The notes beneath the pieces are model-generated. The model saw nothing but the letters and a program-made list of their open reading frames with translations. It did not search any database and was not told the origin of the DNA. From Lamprobacter modestohalophilus (GTDB taxonomy: Bacteria > Pseudomonadota > Gammaproteobacteria > Chromatiales > Chromatiaceae): a stretch of DNA of 64,000 nt. Shown piece by piece: positions 18,230 to 26,057 of this stretch. A program made the position numbers and the translations under genes. Location of the stretch: the NCBI RefSeq assembly GCF_016583905.1, contig NZ_NRRY01000013.1:43486-107485 (forward strand), given 5' to 3'. The number at the start of each line of letters is the position of its first letter. Within the stretch, counting starts at the first letter, position 1.

Positions 18230-19717
18230 ATGCACGAAGTCTCCGCCACCGACTGCCTCGACCAGCGCCGTGCCGGCGTCTTGTTGCACCTGACATCGCT
18301 GCCTGGCGAGGGACCTTGCGGTGACCTTGGCTGGGAGGCCTTTAACTTTGTCAATTTCCTCACCGACGCCGGCGTCAGCGTCTGGCAGATGCTGCCCGTT
18401 GGTCCACCGCAGGCCGGCGATTCGCCCTATCAGACCAGCTCGGCACATGCCGGCAGCGCGCGGCTGATCGGGCTCGGGCCATTGGTGACTTGGGGCTGGC
18501 TGCCCGCCGATGCGGGCGCGGCCGACAGCGACGCAGCCAAGCTCGAGCGCCTGCGTCAAGCGCATCAGGGCTTCCTGGAAGCGGCCTCTGCGGAAGAACG
18601 CGCAGAGCTCGCCCAATTCTGTGATTCCCAGCGCTTCTGGCTCGACGACTATGCGCTCTATCGCGCCATCCACGAGGAGCGTGAGGCGCCATGGTGGCAG
18701 TGGCCGAAAGGCCTGCGTAACCGCGACGGCCGAAGCCTTGGCCAAGCTCGCCGGCGGCTGGGCAAGGCCATTGATTACATCCGTTTCGAGCAGTTCGTTT
18801 TCTTCCGCCAATGGGACGCGCTGCGCGCGCATGCGAACGAGCGCGGGGTGCGTCTGTTTGGCGACATGCCGATCTTCGTTGCCCATGACAGCGCTGAGGT
18901 CTGGGCCCGACCTGGGGACTTCGATCTCAACGCGGACGGCACCTGCCGCGTGGTCGCCGGCGTGCCGCCGGATTACTTCTCAGCGACCGGCCAGCGTTGG
19001 GGCAACCCGCTCTATCGCTGGGATCAGCTGGAGAAGAACGGTTTTCGCTTCTGGCTGGATCGGATGCGCACCCAGCTGCGCTTATTCGACATGATCCGCA
19101 TCGATCACTTCCGCGGCTTTGAGGCCTACTGGGAGGTGCCAGCCGAGGAAGAGACGGCGATGAACGGAACCTGGGTCAAGGCCAAGGGCGATGCGCTGTT
19201 CATGCGCTTGCGAGACGAATTTGGGGTCTTGCCGCTGATTGCCGAGGACCTGGGGGTGATCACCGATGAGGTCGATGCCTTGAGACGCAGGTACCGGATG
19301 CCCGGCATGAAGGTGCTACAGTTCGCCTTCGAAGGGGGTGCTGCCAATCCCTATCTGCCATTCCATCACGGGCGCGATTCAGTCTGCTACACCGGGACTC
19401 ACGATAACGACACCTCGCTGGGCTGGTATAAGTCCATCGATGAGAGCCTGCGTCAGCACGTCGATGACTATCTCGGGCATTCGCAGGAGCCGATGCCCTG
19501 GCCGATGACCCGTGCCGCCTTGGCCTCGCGGGCTGACCTAGCAGTGGTGCCGATGCAGGATCTGATGGGGCTTGATGGCGAGCATCGGATGAACCGGCCT
19601 GGAGTGCCGACGGGTAACTGGCGTTGGCGCTTTCAGTGGGATCAGCTCGATGCGCAGCTCGCGCATCGGATCAAGCACCTGATCGCGCTCTATGGGCGTC
19701 TTCAGAGCGTTGATTAG
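18230..19717 (+). CDS. malQ: 4-alpha-glucanotransferase (amylomaltase)
   Basis: GH77 disproportionating enzyme that moves glucan chains during glycogen turnover. Motifs seen: RRAGVLLHLTSLPG at the N-terminus, VGPPQAGDSPYQTSSAHAG, GDMPIFVAHDSAEVWA, MIRIDHFRGFEAYW (nucleophile Asp), LIAEDLGVIT (acid/base Glu) and YTGTHDNDTS. The 495-aa length is normal. It lies 101 bases after glgC on the same strand, so glgC and malQ probably share a transcript. Confidence 0.95.
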   Translation: MHEVSATDCLDQRRAGVLLHLTSLPGEGPCGDLGWEAFNFVNFLTDAGVSVWQMLPVGPPQAGDSPYQTSSAHAGSARLIGLGPLVTWGWLPADAGAADSDAAKLERLRQAHQGFLEAASAEERAELAQFCDSQRFWLDDYALYRAIHEEREAPWWQWPKGLRNRDGRSLGQARRRLGKAIDYIRFEQFVFFRQWDALRAHANERGVRLFGDMPIFVAHDSAEVWARPGDFDLNADGTCRVVAGVPPDYFSATGQRWGNPLYRWDQLEKNGFRFWLDRMRTQLRLFDMIRIDHFRGFEAYWEVPAEEETAMNGTWVKAKGDALFMRLRDEFGVLPLIAEDLGVITDEVDALRRRYRMPGMKVLQFAFEGGAANPYLPFHHGRDSVCYTGTHDNDTSLGWYKSIDESLRQHVDDYLGHSQEPMPWPMTRAALASRADLAVVPMQDLMGLDGEHRMNRPGVPTGNWRWRFQWDQLDAQLAHRIKHLIALYGRLQSVD

Positions 19718-19916
19718 ACGCGAAGTGGCCGGCGATGTTTCTGACGTCCTGATCGGAGTTTCTTCCTGATCAGGCTCTCTCCCTGATCAGACTCGAGCAG
19801 CGTTTCGACGCTGGCCTGCCAAGCGACTGCAATCGCATCGTCTTGAGGCTGCAACGGTATCGTCACCTTGGCTTGATAGTCTTGTTCGGCTTCATTGCCA
19901 CCGAGGCGACCCTGCC

Positions 19917-21119
19917 ATGCTCGTGACGACCAAACCCAGCCTCGCTGATCGTTTTGATCAGAAGGTGTTCGACGCCATCTATTCGCGCGCACTGGTCTAC
20001 AACACCTGCTGGGAAGACCCGGCCGTCGATCGTTTAGTGCTCAACATCGGCCCTGATGACCGCATCCTGGTCATCACCAGCGCTGGATGTAATGTTCTCG
20101 ACTATGCCTTGGTCGGGCCGGCGGCAATCCATGCGGTCGACGCCAACCCGCGCCAGAATGCGCTGCTGGAGCTGAAGTTGGCCGGCATCCGCCGGCTTGA
20201 GTTCGAAGACTTCTTCGCCGCCTTTGGCCACGGCCACCACCCCGGTTTCGAGCGCCTCTATCGGCGGGAGCTACGCGCTGAGCTGAGCCCGTTCGCGCAA
20301 GCGTTCTGGGACAAGCGCGTGCGCTGGTTTGGCCATCCGCGCGGCAGTTTCTATTTCCATGGGCTATCCGGCATTGTCGCGAAGAGCTTCCACGCCTATC
20401 TTCGGGTGCGGCCAAGGCTCGCGGCGAGCATCTCCGAGCTGTTCGAGACCCGCTCGCTCGACGATCAGCGCCACGTCTATGAGACCCGGGTGCAGCCGCT
20501 GATCTGGTCGCCGACCATCAACTGGACGCTCTCCCGGCAGCTGACCATGAGCATGCTCGGTGTACCGCATCCGCAGCGCAAGGAGGTCCAGGAGCAGCAT
20601 GAGCGTGGTGTCGCGGGCTTCGTGCGCGAGTCGATCGATTATGTGTTCCGGCAACTGCCGGTCTGGACCAACTACTTTTGGGCGGTCTATGTGAACGGGC
20701 GCTATACGCCAGACTGCTGCCCGGAATACCTGAAACCGAATAACTTCACCGCGCTCAAGCAGGGCAGGGCCGACTGCATTGAGCTGCATACATCCACGGT
20801 CTCAGAGCTCCTCGCCAGCAGCCAGCAGCGTTTCTCGAAGTATGTGCTCCTCGACCACATGGACTGGATGAGCAGCTATGCGCCTCAGGCCTTGGCCGAG
20901 GAATGGGCATTGATCCTCGAGCGCGCACGCGCTGATGCGCGCATCATCTTCCGTAGTGCGCACGCGGCGCCGAGCTATCTGCAAGACCTTGAGGTCAGTC
21001 CGGCGCACGGTGGATTGCGAGATTGTCTGCAGTTTCATCCGGAGCTGGCAGCGCAGATGCAGCCGCTGGATCGGGTGCACACCTATGCCGGCTTCCACAT
21101 CGCTGACCTGGCGGCCTGA
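19917..21119 (+). CDS. btaA: BtaA: diacylglycerol 3-amino-3-carboxypropyltransferase (DUF3419)
   Basis: First enzyme of betaine-lipid (DGTS) synthesis: it transfers the aminocarboxypropyl group of S-adenosylmethionine to diacylglycerol. Typical BtaA features are YNTCWEDPAVDR near the N-terminus, the cofactor loop VITSAGCNVLDYAL, AVDANPRQNALLELK, and FLLDHMDWM-like KYVLLDHMDWM near the C-terminus. Length (400 aa) is normal. The next gene starts 2 bases after its stop and matches the N-methylating partner, which supports the assignment. Confidence 0.88.
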   Translation: MLVTTKPSLADRFDQKVFDAIYSRALVYNTCWEDPAVDRLVLNIGPDDRILVITSAGCNVLDYALVGPAAIHAVDANPRQNALLELKLAGIRRLEFEDFFAAFGHGHHPGFERLYRRELRAELSPFAQAFWDKRVRWFGHPRGSFYFHGLSGIVAKSFHAYLRVRPRLAASISELFETRSLDDQRHVYETRVQPLIWSPTINWTLSRQLTMSMLGVPHPQRKEVQEQHERGVAGFVRESIDYVFRQLPVWTNYFWAVYVNGRYTPDCCPEYLKPNNFTALKQGRADCIELHTSTVSELLASSQQRFSKYVLLDHMDWMSSYAPQALAEEWALILERARADARIIFRSAHAAPSYLQDLEVSPAHGGLRDCLQFHPELAAQMQPLDRVHTYAGFHIADLAA

Positions 21120-21121
21120 GC

Positions 21122-21865
21122 ATGGCGGTCGCTGCCGTCACCGCGGAGCTGAAGGTGCTGCTGGCGCTGTTGCGGGGGCAGCCGCGCGCCGGCTCTCATG
21201 CCGAGCGACTGGAGGCCTTCTATGCGCCGCAAGCGGGTCGCTACGATGCCTTTCGCGAGCGCCTGCTGCATGGGCGGGGCGAGTTGGTGGCCGATCTGAT
21301 CGTTGCGCAGGCGGTTCCACCCGGCGGTCATCTGGTCGAACTCGGGGCGGGCACTGGGCGCAATCTGCTGTTCTTCGGTGACCGACTCGCGGCGCTGGCA
21401 CGGATCGATGCGGTCGATCTATGCCCATCCTTGGTCAGCGAAGCGCGGCAGCGGACCGCAGCCATGGCGAATGTCCAGATCCATGAGGCCGATGCCTGCC
21501 GCTGGCAGCCCGAGGCGCCGGTGGATACGGTCTATCTGGCCTATTCACTGACCATGATTCCGGACTGGCGCGCGGCGATCGACAACGCGATTGCGATGCT
21601 CAAGCCAGGCGGTCATCTCGGTGTCGTCGACTTTTACGTTTCAGCGCCAGAGCCAGCGCCCGGCCTGGTGCGCCACTCGCCATTCGCGCGGGCGTTTTGG
21701 CCGCGCTGGTTCCGCCATGACGGCGTGCATCTGGAGCCCGAGCGTTTGGCCTATCTGCGCCAGTCTCTGCCCGATCATTGCTTGACCGAGGCGATGGCGC
21801 CGGTACCCTATCTGCCTGGCTTGCGGGTGCCTTACTATCGCTTCGTCGGCCGTAGGGACAATTGA
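21122..21865 (+). CDS. btaB: BtaB-type SAM-dependent N-methyltransferase
   Basis: Second step of betaine-lipid synthesis: trimethylation of diacylglyceryl-homoserine. It has a class I methyltransferase fold with motif I HLVELGAGTGRN, AVDLCPSLV as the acidic loop, DTVYLAYSLTMIPDW as motif IV, and the FWPRWFRHDGVHL region seen in BtaB proteins. It is 247 aa and follows btaA with only two bases between stop and start. Its function rests on homology plus the btaA neighbour. Confidence 0.85.
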   Translation: MAVAAVTAELKVLLALLRGQPRAGSHAERLEAFYAPQAGRYDAFRERLLHGRGELVADLIVAQAVPPGGHLVELGAGTGRNLLFFGDRLAALARIDAVDLCPSLVSEARQRTAAMANVQIHEADACRWQPEAPVDTVYLAYSLTMIPDWRAAIDNAIAMLKPGGHLGVVDFYVSAPEPAPGLVRHSPFARAFWPRWFRHDGVHLEPERLAYLRQSLPDHCLTEAMAPVPYLPGLRVPYYRFVGRRDN

Positions 21866-21926
21866 CGTTACTCTCCAGTAAGGGCGCTCTCGTCCGGGAT
21901 GGCGATGCGCCACGAACCTGACGGTT

Positions 21927-21963
21927 AAACAAGCGCTTCATTGTCTGGCAATCGCCTTAGCGC
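21927..21963. repeat. Dispersed repeat motif, copy 2
   Basis: Holds AAACAAGCGCTTC followed by ATTGTCTGG, matching 5528-5549, and then GGCAATCGCCTTAGCGC, which matches 25959-25975 with one change. It therefore joins two other intergenic sites into one repeat family. Confidence 0.5.
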
Positions 21964-21980
21964 ATTTTCGGCAAGCCGTC

Positions 21981-22454
21981 TTACTGCCCGATTGCCTTGC
22001 TTGCTGCGTCGATCAGCTCGCGACCTTGTCGTTGCATTGCCTGAGCAATGGCAGTCGCAAGGGCTTGTCCGCTCAGGGCTGCGCCGTTGATCACGACCTG
22101 GCTGGGTGAGGTGGCATAGGCGCTGAGCGGATCGGCGAGTTGCTGAGCGGTATCTTCCACGGCGTTGTAGCGATAGGCGCAGCTGGCGCTGCCGTCGCCT
22201 GCTGCCGCTGACCAACGCAGGTTCACGGTTGCGTCGCTATAGCCGGGTGTGCGGGTGCTGACCTGGGTCCAGGTCAGCTGACTGGTTCCCAACTGCCCGA
22301 CGACCAGGTCTTTACAGAGTCGCACGCGAACGTCTTCGCCTGGGTTGGCGCAGCCCAGCAGGATGCTGCTGCCGATGAGCATGCTCATGAGCAGGGTCGC
22401 TGGGCGCGACGCGACTGGCTTCGTTGTCTGTTGTTGCATTTGGCATGATTCCAT
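21981..22454 (-). CDS. Hypothetical lipoprotein
   Basis: 157 aa with a signal peptide ending in the lipobox ILLGC, so it should be lipid-anchored. The mature part has two further Cys (RLCKDL and ASCAYRY) that could form a disulfide, and ends in an Ala/Gln-rich helix. No family was recognised. It is alone on its strand, between btaB and the second transposon-like element. A later ATG at 22439 would give a more usual signal peptide. Confidence 0.65.
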   Translation of the reverse strand: MESCQMQQQTTKPVASRPATLLMSMLIGSSILLGCANPGEDVRVRLCKDLVVGQLGTSQLTWTQVSTRTPGYSDATVNLRWSAAAGDGSASCAYRYNAVEDTAQQLADPLSAYATSPSQVVINGAALSGQALATAIAQAMQRQGRELIDAASKAIGQ

Positions 22455-22527
22455 TGATTGTCGATTCAGCGCGATTGCTGGAAGCGCGGCGCCTGTTCGA
22501 TCGGTGTCGGTTGTCGTTTCATTCTGA

Positions 22528-22779
22528 TTCGCTGGGGGTGCGGCCTCCGCATAATGTCAATCAGATGGTGCCATGTCGCGTAGATGACATAAGAAAAAGA
22601 GATCTCGCGCAGAGACGCAAAGGCGCAGAGAAGAAGAGAAGAAGAGAAGAACAAGAGAAGCGCACTGGGAACATCGAGCAAGCTCTTTTTTCCTTTGCGC
22701 CTCTGCGTCTCTGCGCGAGCCTCTTCTTGCCACGTCACAACATCACGCGACATCATGTCGAGGCCGCATCCTTCGCTGG
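22528..22779. mobile_element. Non-autonomous palindromic element (MITE-like), copy 2, with target duplication
   Basis: The element is 22536-22771, flanked by a perfect 8-bp direct repeat TTCGCTGG (22528-22535 and 22772-22779). Read on the minus strand it aligns end to end with copy 1 at 8369-8596, including both terminal blocks and both inner arms (CGCAGAGACGCAAAGGCG and its partner). It is about 8 bp longer, because of extra AAGAAGAG-type units in the centre. It lies just after yhbY and before the lipoprotein start, so it does not break a gene. Confidence 0.85.
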
Positions 22780-22790
22780 AGCGGTCATGT

Positions 22791-23102
22791 TCAGAGCGGC
22801 AGCAGGATGCGCTCGCGACGCTCGGGGTTGGCGCGGAAGTAGCTGGCGGTGTTGCCAATGCGCTGCACGAGGTCGGCGTTGGTGCGCTCGGCGATGGCGT
22901 CGACGATAGCATCGCGCTCATCGTGGTCGCCGCCGGGCACCTTCACCTTGATCAGTTCGTGATGCTCGAGCGCAAGCTCGACCTCAGCGAGCACGGCGTC
23001 GCTGAGGCCTGCGGCACCGAGCAGGACGACCGGTTTCAGGTGATGGGCTTGCTTCTTGAGCCAGCGGCGTTGATGGTCGGTAATCGGGATGGTTTGAGGC
23101 AC
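22791..23102 (-). CDS. yhbY: YhbY family ribosome-associated RNA-binding protein
   Basis: 103-aa CRM-domain protein that binds pre-50S ribosomal particles. Conserved parts: LKKQAHHLKPVVLLGAAGLS at the N-terminus, ALEHHELIKVKV in the middle (the basic strand), and the RIGNTASYFR end with the Gly-rich turn. It uses a GTG start. The second palindromic element ends 19 bases beyond its stop codon. Confidence 0.92.
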   Translation of the reverse strand: MPQTIPITDHQRRWLKKQAHHLKPVVLLGAAGLSDAVLAEVELALEHHELIKVKVPGGDHDERDAIVDAIAERTNADLVQRIGNTASYFRANPERRERILLPL

Positions 23103-23142
23103 GATTGGGTACTTTTTGATTGGGTCGGTGAGACGTCGGCGC

Positions 23143-24132
23143 CTATGCGGGCATCACCAGGATGCGACCATGGGTCTTGCCAGCGAGCATACGCTCGAAC
23201 ACCGCAGGCAAGCCATCCAGATCGACCTGATCGCTGACCAAGGCGTCCAGGTCGCTAGGTCGCCAGTCAGTCGCGAGGCGGCGCCAGAGGTCGGCGCGCA
23301 GCGGGAAGGGGACATCAACTGAATTGCAGCCGAGCAGGCCGATCCCGCGCAGGATGAAGGGCATCACCGTGGTCTCGAGCGCGGTGCCGCCGGCGAGGCC
23401 GATGCTGGCGATGTTGCCATTGGGGGCCAGGGTGCGCGTGATCTGCGCGAGCATCGCCCCACCGACATTATCGACCGCGCCGCCCCAGACTGCCTTCTCG
23501 AGCGGTCGGTCACCCCCGGGAAGCTCATCGCGGCCGATGATGCGGCTGGCTCCGAGTTGGGTGAGCCAGTCGTGCAGTGCCTGCTTGTTGGAGACGGCGA
23601 CGACCTCGAAATCAAGCTTAGCGAGGATGTTGATGGCGATGCTGCCAACACCGCCGCTGGCGCCGGTGACCAGGATCGGGCCGAGTCCGGGATGCTGGCC
23701 GTTGACCAATAAGCGATGCACGGCCAATCCTGCGGTGAAACCAGCGGTGCCAAGGATCATTGCCTGGCGCGGGTCGAGCCCCTGTGGCGTCGGCGCGAGC
23801 CAGTCGCCGGGGACGCAGAGGGTCTCCGCATAGCCGCCGTCGTGATCGAAGGCCATGCCGAAGCCGGTGGCGATGACCGCATCGCCGGGTTTCCAACATG
23901 GATGCTCGGACTGCTCGACGATGCCGGCGGCATCGATGCCGCCAGTGATCGGGAAACGCTTGATCACCTTGCCTTTTCCAGTACCGGCGAGGGCGTCTTT
24001 ATAGTTGACGCCAGAGGCGCTCACCCGCACCAGGACCTCGCCCTGCGTCGGTTGCACGATCGCGACTGCTTCAACGCCGGCGCGATGCCCGTCGTCGTCC
24101 TGATGAATCCGGAAGACCTGTTGCTGAGTCAA
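23143..24132 (-). CDS. acuI: Acrylyl-CoA reductase / YhdH-type zinc-free quinone oxidoreductase
   Basis: Medium-chain reductase of the YhdH/AcuI branch. Features: the GroES-like N-terminal domain (VSASGVNYKDALAGTGKGKV), the NADPH-binding loop VTGASGGVGSIAINIL, and LAGGTALETTVMPFILRG near the end. It lacks the zinc-binding Cys cluster. AcuI enzymes reduce acryloyl-CoA to propionyl-CoA. The start is TTG 24132, backed by a clear AGGAG site 6 bases upstream and no ATG nearby. It follows the fumarase gene on the same strand by 67 bases. Confidence 0.85.
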   Translation of the reverse strand: MTQQQVFRIHQDDDGHRAGVEAVAIVQPTQGEVLVRVSASGVNYKDALAGTGKGKVIKRFPITGGIDAAGIVEQSEHPCWKPGDAVIATGFGMAFDHDGGYAETLCVPGDWLAPTPQGLDPRQAMILGTAGFTAGLAVHRLLVNGQHPGLGPILVTGASGGVGSIAINILAKLDFEVVAVSNKQALHDWLTQLGASRIIGRDELPGGDRPLEKAVWGGAVDNVGGAMLAQITRTLAPNGNIASIGLAGGTALETTVMPFILRGIGLLGCNSVDVPFPLRADLWRRLATDWRPSDLDALVSDQVDLDGLPAVFERMLAGKTHGRILVMPA

Positions 24133-24199
24133 CTTGAACTCCTATCGTTTGGCTGCTGCTGGATCATGCGGCCTCGACGACGAAACGATGTCGTCGAAC

Positions 24200-25723
24200 T
24201 TACTCAACCTTAATCGGGATCTCGGCAATCCGCGAGCGCCATTGCTGCGGGCCGGTCTCGTGGACCGAGACACCGCGGCTGTCGACGGCGACGGTGACCG
24301 GCATGTCTTCGACCTCGAACTCGCGGATGGCCTCCATGCCGAGGTCTTCGAAGGCGATCAGCCGTGCCGACTTGATCGCCTTTGAGACGAGGTAGGCGGC
24401 GCCACCGATCGCGATCAGGTAGACCGCGTGGTGGCGGCGGATGGCGTCGATCGCCGCGGGTCCGCGCTCGGCCTTGCCGATCATGCCGATCAGGCCGGTC
24501 TGCTCGAGGATCTGGTCGGTGAAACGATCCATGCGGGTGGCAGTGGTCGGCCCGGCGGGACCAACGACCTCGTCACGCACTGGATCGACAGGGCCGACAT
24601 AGTAGAGGAAGCGGTTGCTCAGGTCGACGCCCTCGGGCAAGGCCTCGCCGCGGTCGAGGAGCTCGACGATGCGCTTGTGCGCAGCATCGCGGCCGGTCAG
24701 CAGCTTGCCGGAGAGCAGCAGACGCTCACCGGGTTGCCAGCTGGCGATCTGCTCGCGCGTGATGCTGTTCAGATCAACCCGGCGGGCGCCTGCGGTGGGG
24801 TCCCAGGCGATCTCGGGCCAGCTGTCGAGTGCGGGTGGCTCGAGCTGGGCAGGGCCGGAGCCGTCGAGGGTGAAATGGCAATGGCGGGTCGCGGCGCAGT
24901 TCGGGATCAGCGCGACCGGCAACGAAGCGGCGTGGGTCGGGAAGCTGTTGATCTGCACATCGAGCACGGTGGTGAGACCACCGAGGCCCTGAGCGCCGAT
25001 GCCGAGGGCGTTGACCTTCTCAAACAGCTCGAGGCGCATCTCCTCAATGGCGTTCGCCGGCCCGCGCGCCCTAAGCTCATGGATGTTGATCGGCTCGCTG
25101 AGCGCGGCCTTGGCCATCAGCATCGCCTTCTCGGCGGAGCCGCCGATGCCGAGCCCGAGGATGCCAGGCGGGCACCAACCGGCGCCCATGCTCGGGAGCT
25201 GCTCGAGCACCCAATCGACGACGCTGGCGCTTGGATTCAGGATCGCGAAGCGCGCCTTGTTCTCGGAGCCGCCGCCCTTGGCTGCCAGGCGCACCTCGAG
25301 CTTGTCGCCGGGCACCAGCTCGGTATGAACGATGGCCGGGGTATTGTCGCCGGTGTTACGACGCGCGCCGATCGGCGGGTCGACGATCGATGCGCGCAGG
25401 ATATTGTCCGGATGCGTATAGGCGCCGCGCACACCCTCATCGACCAGCTCCTGCAGGCTGCGGTTGGTGTCCCAGCGCAGCGCCATGCCGACCTTGAAGA
25501 AGGCGATGACGATGCCGGTGTCCTGGCAGATCGGCCGATGACCTTCGGCGCAGAGCCTGGAGTTGATCAGGATCTGGGCCATCGCCGACTTCGCCGCCGG
25601 CGATTCCTCCGCCTCATAGGCCGCGCTCAGCGCGCGGATATAGTCCGGCGGATGGTAGTAGGAGATGTATTGCAACGCGTCGGCGATGCTGGTGATGAGG
25701 TCGTCTTCGCGGATGTGGCTCAT
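24200..25723 (-). CDS. fumA: Fumarate hydratase class I
   Basis: Iron-sulfur fumarase that interconverts fumarate and malate. The N-terminal domain carries CQDTG (cluster Cys) in HRPICQDTGIVIAFF, and two further candidate cluster Cys appear in GWCPPGILGLGIGG and NCAATRH. The C-terminal beta domain has GPTTATRMDRFTDQ and AIGGAAYLVSKAIKS. Length (507 aa) is normal for a single-chain class I enzyme. Confidence 0.93.
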   Translation of the reverse strand: MSHIREDDLITSIADALQYISYYHPPDYIRALSAAYEAEESPAAKSAMAQILINSRLCAEGHRPICQDTGIVIAFFKVGMALRWDTNRSLQELVDEGVRGAYTHPDNILRASIVDPPIGARRNTGDNTPAIVHTELVPGDKLEVRLAAKGGGSENKARFAILNPSASVVDWVLEQLPSMGAGWCPPGILGLGIGGSAEKAMLMAKAALSEPINIHELRARGPANAIEEMRLELFEKVNALGIGAQGLGGLTTVLDVQINSFPTHAASLPVALIPNCAATRHCHFTLDGSGPAQLEPPALDSWPEIAWDPTAGARRVDLNSITREQIASWQPGERLLLSGKLLTGRDAAHKRIVELLDRGEALPEGVDLSNRFLYYVGPVDPVRDEVVGPAGPTTATRMDRFTDQILEQTGLIGMIGKAERGPAAIDAIRRHHAVYLIAIGGAAYLVSKAIKSARLIAFEDLGMEAIREFEVEDMPVTVAVDSRGVSVHETGPQQWRSRIAEIPIKVE

Positions 25724-25824
25724 GCAATCGTTCTCACAATCGTTCTCATCTCAATGCGTTCGCGGTAGCAGGTCTCGCTTGTCGAGCCTTGACGGGAGAT
25801 CGAGGCCATTAGGCGATTTCTGTC

Positions 25825-25955
25825 AAAGCTCATACCGCCTTGCTGGTCTTTTCGCTCGTCTTCTTCGTCGCGCCGCCGGTCACATAGCCCGGCTATGCTC
25901 CCGGCGACGCTCCTCGAAGACAAACGAAAATCCTGCGCAATTCGGTATGAGCTTT
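25825..25955. repeat. 131-bp long hairpin (REP-like inverted repeat)
   Basis: The outer arms AAAGCTCATACCG (25825-25837) and CGGTATGAGCTTT (25943-25955) are perfect 13-bp inverted complements. The middle is ATAGCC-C-GGCTAT (25884-25896). Between these are further complementary stretches (TTTTCGCTCGTCTTC with GAAGACAAACGAAAA; GCCGCCGG with CCGGCGAC). The whole 131 bases can fold as one imperfect hairpin. It occupies most of the 334-base gap between fumA and the diguanylate cyclase gene, and no protein is coded there. Confidence 0.8.
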
Positions 25956-25958
25956 TCC

Positions 25959-25975
25959 GGCAATCGCCTTAACGC
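25959..25975. repeat. Dispersed repeat motif, copy 3 (partial)
   Basis: GGCAATCGCCTTAACGC, one change from 21947-21963. It sits directly beside the right arm of the 131-bp hairpin, which suggests that the motif is the border of that repeat family. Confidence 0.45.
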
Positions 25976-26057
25976 CCGCGGCGTAGCGGCCATCCATGCC
26001 ATTTGCTGTCAATGATGTGCAGATGCGCAGGCGTGGCTTGTCAAAACGTAGCGGCCA

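Noticed and set aside
19737..19800. CTGATCAG-type repeats before btaA as an operator
   Set aside because: The three short CTGATC(A/G)G copies are irregularly spaced and diverged, so they could not be separated from chance.
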